64,000 nt of DNA from assembly GCA_016795365.1 (NCBI GenBank), contig JAEUHN010000040.1, positions 186,001-250,000 of the forward strand, written 5' to 3'. Made by a program: the position numbers and the translations under genes. Under the pieces are notes generated by a model. The model did no database searches. It was not told where the DNA came from and was given only the letters and a program-made list of their open reading frames with translations. Shown piece after piece: positions 17,102 through 25,160 of this stretch. The DNA is from Verrucomicrobiaceae bacterium. GTDB taxonomy: Bacteria; Verrucomicrobiota; Verrucomicrobiia; Verrucomicrobiales; Verrucomicrobiaceae. The stretch's first letter is position 1. The number at the start of each line of letters is the position of its first letter.

Positions 17102-19273
17102 ATGAATGATTCGAACAAGTTGCTGCTGGCCAACACAAGGGCACTGATTTCAGGCCTCACGGGCATGGGAGGACACGGCTATTTCGTGTGGGACTACGAA
17201 TCGAACAAAATGATCGCGGGCGGCGACCGCCTGGCAGAGCTGTTTGGCTACAAGGAAGAGGCGGTGGAGAAGCGGCCCGGAGGCTGGAGATCGCTGGTCC
17301 ATCCTGACGACGCGGCGATCATCACCAAAATGAAACGCCGCCTCAGCCAGGCGGGCCCCACCACCATTGTCTCCGAGCGCGTCCGCATCCTCCGCGGGGA
17401 CGGTCGCTGGGACATCGTTCACATTAGTCAGCGCGTGCTGGAGAGAAGTCGCAAAGGCAAGCTCATTTCCACCGTCGGCCTGTCCCAGGTCATCACAAAC
17501 TACGTGGGACCCTACGAAGAAGTGGTGAAACGCGAGGCCCTTTACCGCCAGATGGTGGACGAAGCAGGGGACGGCATCTTTCTGTTCGACGCCCGCGGGG
17601 CCATCTACTACGCCAACCGCTTCATGGAGCGCCTGCTGGGCTTCAGAAAGGATGAGCTGCGCGGACAGACGCTGTGGCAGATCTTTGACCTGCGCCTCAG
17701 CAGCAAAGCCAAGCTGGATCTGCGGAAGCTCAAGAATGCCCAGATGCCACGGTTCGCCTGTCGAGCCCGTCGCCTCGGCGGAGGCGAGGTGGAGATGGAC
17801 CTTCGCCTGCGGCGTCTCGACAAGGAACGCTTCCTCGGAATCGCTCGCGATATGACTCGCGAAATGCAGCTTGCCGAGGCCAGCAAGCAACAGGCAGCCT
17901 ACTATCGAGGTCTGTTCCTCAACAATTCCTCGGGCGTAGCGGTGTTCGACGAGCAAATGCGGATCACTGCCTCCAATCGGGCGCTGGCCTCCCTTTTGAA
18001 GTATTCCGAAAGTGAACTGCAAGGCTCACGCCTCATCGACTTCGTCGCCAATGAGAGCCTGGACACCGCACGCGAAACGTTCACCGCCATGGAACGCAGT
18101 CCTCGTTTCAATGCCACCCATCGTCACGGTGTGAAGCTAGTGCTTCAATCGAAGGACAAGAAGCATATCCACACTCAACTCGCCCTGACTGCGATTGGAG
18201 ACGACGGTGCAGTGTTTCGCCAGGGCATCGCGATTCTCACCGACATCACGGTGGAGCAACGTTACCGCCGGGAGCGCGACGATGAGGCCCAGTTCAACAA
18301 GGCACTCCTCGCCAACGCACCGGCAGCCATCATCGTCAGCGATCCTTCTGGACGAATCATCGACGTGAATCCAGCGGTCGAAAAGATCACGGGCTACACG
18401 CGAAAGCAGCTCGTCGGAAAACTAGGCTGGGAGTCCGGACTCCTGGACGAGGAGCAGGCCCACGGCACCCGTGATCGATTGGCGGCCCTCCTCAAGGGGG
18501 CACAGCAAGTCAGTTCCACCCTCAGGGTGTTTACCAAGCGCGGCGGCATCCGGCTGTTCGAAACCCAAAGCACGGCGGCTAGGCGTCCCAATGGAGACAT
18601 CGCATGCATCATCATCACCGGAATGGACGTGACCGAGCAAAAACGGCTCGAAACCGAGGTGATCAAGGTAGCAGAGCAAGAACAGATGCGCATCGGTAAT
18701 GACCTCCATGATGGAGTGGGCCAGGTGCTCACTGGCATCATGTCGCTCACCGAGGCGCTCGAATCGACCCTTGAGGGCACCGCCCAGCGAGAAGCCGCAC
18801 GCATCAGGGAGCTGGTGCGGGACGCCATCCAGCAGGTCCGCCAGCTGTCGCATGGACTGTCGCCCTCTGCGGTCAAACATCGGGGACTCGCGGCCTCGCT
18901 GCGCCTGCTGGCGGAAGGAGTGAGCAGTTCCAAGCTGCACTGCGAATGCCGGATCGATTGGGAGCCACAATTCACTAATGTCGAAGCCGAGACGCATCTT
19001 TTTAGAGTGGCCCAGGAGGCTGTGAGCAATGCAATTCGTCACGGCAAGCCTACGAAAATCGCTATCTCTCTGAGGCGCGAAAATGGACAGTCAGCTCTTA
19101 TGGAAATCGAGGACAATGGGGTTGGTATAAAGGCCGGAAAAATAGCCAGCTCAGAAGGCATCGGAGTGCGCGTGATGCGCTACAGAATAGGCCTTATCGG
19201 GGGGCAGTTCGATATTTCTCGTCGGGAGGAAGGTGGCACCCGAATACGCTGTAGATTCTCTTGTGCTCTTTAA
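17102..19273 (+). CDS. Multi-PAS sensor histidine kinase (HisKA_3)
   Basis: A 723-residue kinase without clear transmembrane segments, so probably cytoplasmic. Four PAS-like domains are seen: about residues 20-130 (ENKMIAGG-like start YFVWDYESNKM), 145-255 (GIFLFDARGAIYYANRFMER), 270-385 (GVAVFDEQMRITASNRAL) and 400-515 (AIIVSDPSGRIIDVNPAVEK). The kinase core has QMRIGNDLHDGVGQVL with phospho-acceptor H536, then VSNAIRHG, EDNGVGI and EGIGVRVMRYRI. The NarL-type regulator gene 56 bases downstream is its likely partner. The PAS domains could sense redox, ligands or oxygen, but no cofactor site is evident. Confidence 0.92.
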   Translation: MNDSNKLLLANTRALISGLTGMGGHGYFVWDYESNKMIAGGDRLAELFGYKEEAVEKRPGGWRSLVHPDDAAIITKMKRRLSQAGPTTIVSERVRILRGDGRWDIVHISQRVLERSRKGKLISTVGLSQVITNYVGPYEEVVKREALYRQMVDEAGDGIFLFDARGAIYYANRFMERLLGFRKDELRGQTLWQIFDLRLSSKAKLDLRKLKNAQMPRFACRARRLGGGEVEMDLRLRRLDKERFLGIARDMTREMQLAEASKQQAAYYRGLFLNNSSGVAVFDEQMRITASNRALASLLKYSESELQGSRLIDFVANESLDTARETFTAMERSPRFNATHRHGVKLVLQSKDKKHIHTQLALTAIGDDGAVFRQGIAILTDITVEQRYRRERDDEAQFNKALLANAPAAIIVSDPSGRIIDVNPAVEKITGYTRKQLVGKLGWESGLLDEEQAHGTRDRLAALLKGAQQVSSTLRVFTKRGGIRLFETQSTAARRPNGDIACIIITGMDVTEQKRLETEVIKVAEQEQMRIGNDLHDGVGQVLTGIMSLTEALESTLEGTAQREAARIRELVRDAIQQVRQLSHGLSPSAVKHRGLAASLRLLAEGVSSSKLHCECRIDWEPQFTNVEAETHLFRVAQEAVSNAIRHGKPTKIAISLRRENGQSALMEIEDNGVGIKAGKIASSEGIGVRVMRYRIGLIGGQFDISRREEGGTRIRCRFSCAL

Positions 19274-19329
19274 AGAAATAGCTAGTTTTTGACTCACCTC
19301 CCTCCAACTCAAACAACTAGAACATACTC

Positions 19330-19968
19330 GTGAAGCATAAAATCTACATCCTCGACGACCACCCCATCGTTATCGAAGGTCTTACTAAAGTCATCAATGG
19401 CCAGGAAGACATGCAGGTGGTTGGCAGTTCCGACGATGCAACGGCGGCGCTGACACAGATCGGCAAGCTTAAGCCAGACCTCGTGGTGCTCGACATCACT
19501 CTGAAGGACAGGAGCGGTGTGGACATGATCAAGAAGATCAAGACGGCCGTCACCACAACTCAGGTGCTCGTGTATTCCATGCACGACGAGAATGTTTACG
19601 CCGAACGCTGCCTTCGCGCTGGTGCCATGGGTTACCTCATGAAGGGTGAAGGCGGAGCGCGCGTCGTCCAGGGCATCAAGCAAATCCTTGGCGGCAGCTT
19701 CTGTTTCAGCGCCAATCTGATCGGCAGCATCGTCAGCGGTGGCGGTCCTCGCACCGGATCCCGTGGCGAACCAGGACGTCTCCTCAGCGATCGCCAGCTG
19801 GAAGTCTTTGAAATGGTAGGTCGTGGCTTTGACTCCCACGAGATCGCGGAAAAGCTCAGCCTCAGCGCCAAAACCGTCGATGCTCACAAGGCGAACATCC
19901 GCCAGAAGCTCGGCCTCGCCTCCGCTCGCGAATTGCTCATGGAAGCCGTTCGCTGGGTCGAGAAATAA
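19330..19968 (+). CDS. NarL/FixJ-type response regulator (GTG start)
   Basis: A 212-residue regulator starting at a GTG (VKHKIYILDDHP when read literally). The receiver has DD at residues 9-10, phospho-acceptor D55 in LVVLDITLKDRSG and the Lys switch region near MKGEGGA. The LuxR-type HTH contains LSDRQLEVFEMVGRGFDS and AKTVDAHKANIRQKLGL. The receiver and HTH resemble those of the regulator at 2864-3541, suggesting related pathways. A strong intrinsic terminator follows. Confidence 0.93.
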   Translation: MKHKIYILDDHPIVIEGLTKVINGQEDMQVVGSSDDATAALTQIGKLKPDLVVLDITLKDRSGVDMIKKIKTAVTTTQVLVYSMHDENVYAERCLRAGAMGYLMKGEGGARVVQGIKQILGGSFCFSANLIGSIVSGGGPRTGSRGEPGRLLSDRQLEVFEMVGRGFDSHEIAEKLSLSAKTVDAHKANIRQKLGLASARELLMEAVRWVEK

Positions 19969-20004
19969 CCCGCTTCGAATTCGAATCCTCCAACCAAAGC
20001 AACG

Positions 20005-20034
20005 CGCCCTTCGATGTTCTCGAAGGGCGTTTTG
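20005..20034 (+). terminator. Intrinsic terminator after the response regulator
   Basis: A perfect 10-bp stem (20005-20014 cgcccttcga with 20020-20029 tcgaagggcg), loop tgttc, followed by a T-run. It ends the rightward kinase/regulator transcript just before the convergent M3 peptidase gene. Confidence 0.88.
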
Positions 20035-20054
20035 TTTGGCAGCAATCGAAGAGC

Positions 20055-22175
20055 TTACATCAGCCCATCGCGACGCAGCAGAGCATCGGGGTCTGGATCA
20101 CGGCCCATAAAGTCGCGGAAGAGCTTCGCGGGGTCCTCGGAGTTGCCTTTGCTCAGAATGCAGTCGCGGAATGAGCGCCCCGTCTGCGGATTGAGCACAC
20201 CCTCGCGCTGGAAGCGTGTGAAGGCATCGGCCACGAGCACATCGGCCCACTTGTAGCTGTAGTAGCCAGAGGCGTAGCCGACGGGGCTGCTGAAGAGATG
20301 GCTGAACGAGCGAGCCATCGAAGGTGGCAGCGTCTTAAGCGGAATCGTGTAGCCCTTGGTGATTTCGCGAGAGAGATCGTCCAGATCGCCCTCATGCCGC
20401 GAATACTTGATGTGGAGATCGAGGTCCAGCTTGCCAAAGCTGAGCTGCCGCATGGTGGCGCGCGCAGAGCCATAGTTGCGCGCCTTGATCATGCGATCCA
20501 CAAGCCTCGCGGGCATGGGCTCCTGGGTTTGATGATGCTTGGCGAAGAATTCGAGGCTCTTGTAGTCCCAGCAGAAGTTCTCCATGAACTGCGAGGGCAG
20601 TTCGACGAAGTCCCAGGCGACATTGGTGCCGTTCATGGAAGGCAGTTCCACATTGCCGAAGAGCTGGTGCAAGAGGTGGCCGAACTCATGAAACACGGTG
20701 GTGACCTCGTTGTGGTTGAGGAGCGCCGGCTTGCCATCCACCGGGGGCGACATATTACCGCAAATCAGGCCGAGGTGCAGACGACGATCGCGGTTCTTCA
20801 CTGGGGGGCAACCCGTGAGCAGGTGACCCATCCATGCTCCGGCACGCTTGGAGGTTCTCGGATGCCAGTCGGCATAGAAGGAGCCGACGTGCACGCCATC
20901 AGCATTACGCATCTCGTAGAACTTCACTTCAGGATGCCAGACTTCGACGGGGCCGGGAGTGTTAGGATCGAGGCTGGCAGGAGTGGCCTCGCTGGTGGAC
21001 ATGGGATGAAGGAAGACCGTCGGCCGCTCCACCAGCTTCACATCGAACAAATGCTCGGCGAGCCGGAACATGCCGTTGATGACGCCATCGACGGGGAAGT
21101 ATTGGCGCAGCTCTTCCGTGTCGAAGTCGAACTCGTGCTTCCGCAATTTCTCTGACCAGTAGGGCACGTCCCAGGGCTCGAAGAGGTCGTGCTCGCAGTT
21201 TGCGGCCTCAGCGCGGAACTCCTGCAGCTGCATCACTTCGCGATCAAAGTGCGGCTTCACCCGCTTCTGCAGCCTCTCAATGAACTCGAGCGCGGTGGCC
21301 CCATTCTTCGCCATGCGCAGCTCGAGCACATGATCAGCAAAGTTTGCTTTGCCGAGCAGTTCCGCCTTTTCCTGCCTGAGTCGCAGGATCTCCCAGATCA
21401 GCGCAGTGTTATCATGCTGGCCACCGCGACCGATGCTGCAAACGCCCAGCCAGATCTGCTTCCGGAGTTCTGCATCATCGCCAAACTGCAGCACGGGGAA
21501 GTAGCTGGGGATCGTGGCGTTGATGCGATACTTGGGCTGATCGAGTGTGCCATGTCCATTGGCGGCGGCATCGGCTCTTGCAGCATCGATCGCTGTCTGT
21601 GGCACACCTCTGAGCCGGCTGGCATCGTCGAGGATGATCTCGAAAGCTTTGGTCGAATCGAGGACATTGTTGGCAAACTTTTGTGCTACAGCAGAAAGTT
21701 CGGCCTGAAGCGCTTCGAGACGCGCCTTCTTCTCGTCGGACAGTTCCGCTCCATGATTGCGGAAGTGCGCCAGCGTTTCACTCAGCGAGCGCTGATATAC
21801 GCCGGCCAGGCTGCGGGCTTCATCCGTTTTGCTGTAGGTTTGGATCAGGTCCCACAGGTGACGATTGAGCGGGATTCGCGCGTGGAAGGCGCTGACTTTG
21901 GCTAGCATCACTTCGTGAGCGGCACGCAACTCAGGCGAGTCGCACACAGCTTTGAGGTGCTGCACCAGACCCCAGGCCTGATCGAGTTCGCGGGTGGCTT
22001 CTTCGAGACCGAAGATGACAGAGTCGAAGGTCATCCGGCCACGATCTTGCTCGATCACGGCATCGACGGCTTTCTGCGCACGCTCGAGCGCGAGTTCGAT
22101 GTCAGGAACGATGTGATCGGGGGTCAGCGTGGACCAGCGGATGTGGAAGTCCTGAGTAAGAAACGGATTTGGCAT
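20055..22175 (-). CDS. M3 family metallopeptidase (oligopeptidase A-like)
   Basis: A 706-residue thimet-type oligopeptidase. The catalytic motif FHEFGHLLHQLFG begins at about residue 495, with the third zinc ligand expected in the downstream helix (ELPSQFMENFCWD). The N-terminal half is helical with PDHIVPDIELAL. The C-terminal part includes YASGYYSYKWADVLVADAF and FRDCILSKGNSEDPAKLF, close to PrlC/oligopeptidase A. It would degrade short peptides in the cytoplasm, including cleaved signal peptides. The start at 22175 (MPNPFLTQDFHIRW) matches the family. A longer frame to 22214 is unlikely. Confidence 0.93.
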   Translation of the reverse strand: MPNPFLTQDFHIRWSTLTPDHIVPDIELALERAQKAVDAVIEQDRGRMTFDSVIFGLEEATRELDQAWGLVQHLKAVCDSPELRAAHEVMLAKVSAFHARIPLNRHLWDLIQTYSKTDEARSLAGVYQRSLSETLAHFRNHGAELSDEKKARLEALQAELSAVAQKFANNVLDSTKAFEIILDDASRLRGVPQTAIDAARADAAANGHGTLDQPKYRINATIPSYFPVLQFGDDAELRKQIWLGVCSIGRGGQHDNTALIWEILRLRQEKAELLGKANFADHVLELRMAKNGATALEFIERLQKRVKPHFDREVMQLQEFRAEAANCEHDLFEPWDVPYWSEKLRKHEFDFDTEELRQYFPVDGVINGMFRLAEHLFDVKLVERPTVFLHPMSTSEATPASLDPNTPGPVEVWHPEVKFYEMRNADGVHVGSFYADWHPRTSKRAGAWMGHLLTGCPPVKNRDRRLHLGLICGNMSPPVDGKPALLNHNEVTTVFHEFGHLLHQLFGNVELPSMNGTNVAWDFVELPSQFMENFCWDYKSLEFFAKHHQTQEPMPARLVDRMIKARNYGSARATMRQLSFGKLDLDLHIKYSRHEGDLDDLSREITKGYTIPLKTLPPSMARSFSHLFSSPVGYASGYYSYKWADVLVADAFTRFQREGVLNPQTGRSFRDCILSKGNSEDPAKLFRDFMGRDPDPDALLRRDGLM

Positions 22176-22319
22176 GGGGGACAGCAACGGTGAAGGGCGA
22201 CGGTGGAGGCGCAAGCGCGAACACAGTCAGGAACGGACGATGGTGAATGAGGGCGCAGTGGCCTCATCGTTCCGTCGAGCGATGCGTGAAGCATCCATCA
22301 TGCCCATTTGCAAAGGCTC

Positions 22320-23099
22320 TTACTTCGCAGGAGAGGCGGTAGCCTCAATGGCCGCATCGCTGAAGTCGGCATCGGTGAAATCTTGTTCGCTGGAGCTGGA
22401 CCCCGCGATTCTTGTCTGCGTGCCTTTGGCGGGTGTGCTGACGGTGAAGGTCCGGGGGCACCAGTAGCCGCTGGGCAAGCGGATGACTTCCTCAGCTTCC
22501 ACAACGCGCGAAGGCTGATCACCGCCATCGAAGAGCTGCACGCGCCAGGCGATGTAGCGCTTCTCATCCACCCAGGTCTTCACTTTGCTAGGGCTGGTGC
22601 CAGCCTTGGGAGGTGTGGACTCGATGATCATGCACTGGCCGCTGCGGACTTTTTCTTTGCCGATGGCTTCATGTTTCGACCAGTCGAGGAATTCGGCGAG
22701 CGCATCTTCCAGAGTCATGTCGGTGCCGAAAATGGGCGTGCGTTTGTCCGTGGCGGAGAGCGTCTTGAAGCCCTGGCCGGGTGTGAAGGTGCGGGCCGTG
22801 AAGGCCGACCCGCGCTTGGTCCGAAGCAGCAGCGCCTCGCCCTTTCGTTCCTTCGGAAAGGTGATCTGGAAGAGCTGCTCGGTGGCACCGTCGGCTGTCT
22901 CGCGGCGTTTGATTTGAGCGAGGATCACCTGCTTCCCATCAGGTTTTGTTTGTTCCATGCGCACTCGCACCAGCAGGCCGCCTTTGGGCTTGGCTGCCTT
23001 GACCGTGGCGATTAATTCCGGCGCGCTCCAAGTGCGGGTTTCCTCCGCTTGAACAGAGATCACGAGCGCGGTGACAAGGAGTGCAATGAAGCGAGCCAT
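22320..23099 (-). CDS. Outer-membrane lipoprotein-sorting (LolA-like) protein, cassette 2
   Basis: A 259-residue exported protein. The signal peptide is MARFIALLVTALVISVQA. Beta-rich segments such as LLVRVRMEQTKPDGKQVI, FTARTFTPGQGFKTL and IFGTDMTLEDALAEFLDW resemble LolA_like outer-membrane lipoprotein-sorting proteins. The start at 23099 marks the signal peptide, although the frame is open upstream into the permease gene. It is 20 bases downstream of the permease. It is diverged in sequence from the cassette 1 protein at 5561-6328 but occupies the same place in the gene order. Its cargo is unknown. Confidence 0.75.
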   Translation of the reverse strand: MARFIALLVTALVISVQAEETRTWSAPELIATVKAAKPKGGLLVRVRMEQTKPDGKQVILAQIKRRETADGATEQLFQITFPKERKGEALLLRTKRGSAFTARTFTPGQGFKTLSATDKRTPIFGTDMTLEDALAEFLDWSKHEAIGKEKVRSGQCMIIESTPPKAGTSPSKVKTWVDEKRYIAWRVQLFDGGDQPSRVVEAEEVIRLPSGYWCPRTFTVSTPAKGTQTRIAGSSSSEQDFTDADFSDAAIEATASPAK

Positions 23100-23119
23100 C
23101 CTTACCTTTTGCACGAACC

Positions 23120-24226
23120 TTAGCCCTGCCGCAATGCCAAGCTGGGATTGATCTTGGTGCAATGAAGCGCCGGGTAGAGCCCGCTGAGCAAGCCGACGCC
23201 AATGGCGAGTCCCAGCGCGATGCCGATGAGATCGAGACCGATGTAGGGCTCCAGCTTGCCGGACATGAAGGGTGTCGCGGCCAATATCTTGAGCAGCACG
23301 ACACCAAACACCACGCCCAACACGCCTGCGCCAACGCAAAGTGCCACGGATTCAAACACGATCATGCGCAGGATGCGCGCCCGCCGCCAGCCGAGGGCGA
23401 TGAGGATGCCGATCTCCCGCGTCCGCTCGAAGACACTCATGAACATGGTGTTCATCACGCCGAAGGTGCCTACCAGAAGCGCGATCGCACTGGTGCCCCA
23501 GTTCATCGCTTCGAAGGTCTTGACCCCGTCATTGTTGGCCGTGACATCGTGTGCGGTATCGACACGGTAGCCGACGAGCTTTTGCTGCACGGCCTGCTGG
23601 ATTTTTGCGATGTCCTGACCGGACTGCACGCGGATGTTGATGAAGTTGATCTTGCCCTCCTTCTGCATCACACGCTGGAGATGAGTGAGTTCCATGAAGA
23701 TGGAGCCATTCTCGACAAAGGCTTTCCCATCGGCGATGCCGACCACGGTGAATTCCTCGGACTCGATGGCCACGGTGTCGCCAGGTTTCTTGTTGAGCGA
23801 CTCAGCAGCCAGCTTGCCCAGAACAACGGTGCGTTCGGCAGCATCCTTGGGCTTGCGTCCCTCGACCATCTCCAACGCATCCCAAAGGTAGCTGCCCCAC
23901 TCGCGACCGGACACAACCATGAGCGGCACCTCCTCAATGCTGAGCGTCTCGACGAGCAAGTTCGTAGCAGCCGCCACACCCGGAATCTGGCGCACGTCTT
24001 GGACCGCTTTGTCGTCATAAGGCTGGGCCTGAAGGCCGCTGCCTTTGCGCACCACAAGGTCGGTGCCGCGTGCCTTATAGGCGTCGTTCCAGCTTTCCGA
24101 GAGTCCTCGTGCCAGCCCCAGCAAGGCCACGACAGCGCCGATGCCCACACCAATGCCCATGACCGTGAGCACCGTGCGAATGGGCCGACGAAGAAGATTT
24201 TTGAGAGTAAAATCAAGAAGGGTCAT
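23120..24226 (-). CDS. MacB/FtsX-type ABC transporter permease, cassette 2
   Basis: A 368-residue membrane protein. The first helix lies at residues about 16-40 (TVLTVMGIGVGIGAVVALLGL), a periplasmic MacB-PCD-like domain of about 200 residues follows, then three C-terminal helices. The coupling loop reads ERTREIGILIALGWRRARIL. It is about 65 residues shorter than its counterpart at 6334-7632, mainly in the periplasmic domain. Its ATG overlaps the ATPase stop by one base (TGATG), so translation is coupled. Together with the ATPase and the LolA-like protein it should form an extraction-type ABC system. Confidence 0.9.
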   Translation of the reverse strand: MTLLDFTLKNLLRRPIRTVLTVMGIGVGIGAVVALLGLARGLSESWNDAYKARGTDLVVRKGSGLQAQPYDDKAVQDVRQIPGVAAATNLLVETLSIEEVPLMVVSGREWGSYLWDALEMVEGRKPKDAAERTVVLGKLAAESLNKKPGDTVAIESEEFTVVGIADGKAFVENGSIFMELTHLQRVMQKEGKINFINIRVQSGQDIAKIQQAVQQKLVGYRVDTAHDVTANNDGVKTFEAMNWGTSAIALLVGTFGVMNTMFMSVFERTREIGILIALGWRRARILRMIVFESVALCVGAGVLGVVFGVVLLKILAATPFMSGKLEPYIGLDLIGIALGLAIGVGLLSGLYPALHCTKINPSLALRQG

Positions 24227-24963
24227 CAGGCTACGGACTCCACAGGGTGGTGAGAAGGTTCATCGGACACGACCAAGCCATCCCGCATGGTGATGATGCG
24301 ATCTGCGGCGCGGGCCACGTGCATGTCGTGCGTGACGAGGACCATGGTCATGCCCTTTTCGCGATGCACACGCTGGAGCAATTCCATGATCTGATGGGAA
24401 TTGCGGCTGTCGAGATTGCCGGTGGGCTCGTCCGCCAGGAGGATATGCGGGTCATTGCCCAGACTGCGAGCGATGGCCACACGCTGACGCTCGCCACCCG
24501 AGAGCTTGCTGGGCAAATGATCGAGCCGGTGCTCCATGCCCACGGCCTGGAGCAGTTCGCGCGCCTTGCGCTGGCGCTCGCCCACAGACCAGCCCATCTC
24601 AAACATGGGCACCTGGACATTTTCCAAGGCTGTCAGAGTGGGCAAAAGATGGAAGGCCTGGAAGATGAAACCAATGTTGTGCGACCGAAACGCAGCGGGG
24701 TCCTTGAGCTTGGTGATGGGCTCGCCTTTGAAAAGGATCTCCCCCTGATCGGCGGTGTCCAGAGTGCCAAGCAGGCTGAGCAGGGTGGACTTGCCACTGC
24801 CGCTGCTGCCGATGATGGCCACAAACTCGCCTTCACGAATCGTGAGCGTCACGCCCCGCAGCGCGAGAACATGACCGCCATCGAAATCGCGATGCACGTT
24901 CACCACCTCCAGCAGCGCAGGCTTGGATTGATTGGCAGGTGAAGTGGTTTCGGGCAGAGGCAT
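24226..24963 (-). CDS. ABC transporter ATP-binding protein (LolD/MacB-like), cassette 2
   Basis: A 245-residue ATPase. Walker A is GSSGSGKSTLLSLLG, the Q-loop lies in GFIFQAFHLLPTLTALEN, the signature is LSGGERQRVAIARSL and Walker B is ILLADEPTGNLDS, followed by THDMHVARAADR. All catalytic residues are intact. It is the first gene of cassette 2 and is transcribed away from the acyltransferase gene. The 197-base gap to that gene shows no convincing promoter to my eye. Confidence 0.93.
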   Translation of the reverse strand: MPLPETTSPANQSKPALLEVVNVHRDFDGGHVLALRGVTLTIREGEFVAIIGSSGSGKSTLLSLLGTLDTADQGEILFKGEPITKLKDPAAFRSHNIGFIFQAFHLLPTLTALENVQVPMFEMGWSVGERQRKARELLQAVGMEHRLDHLPSKLSGGERQRVAIARSLGNDPHILLADEPTGNLDSRNSHQIMELLQRVHREKGMTMVLVTHDMHVARAADRIITMRDGLVVSDEPSHHPVESVA

Positions 24964-25160
24964 GGGAGGAACAGTCGAATCTGACAGTTTCGAAAGTCAC
25001 AAGGCTCGCGCAAGCTCAACCTTTGCGACTGCGAACGGTCCGGGTTGACGAACAAAGCGGTTGCACTCACATCTGGCTCGCCACAATCGGGCGCTCTGCC
25101 CGGCTGTCGGGCCAGCGCGAATGAACGCTCGTCGGTGATCGCGCCTCCTACTCCCTCCCA

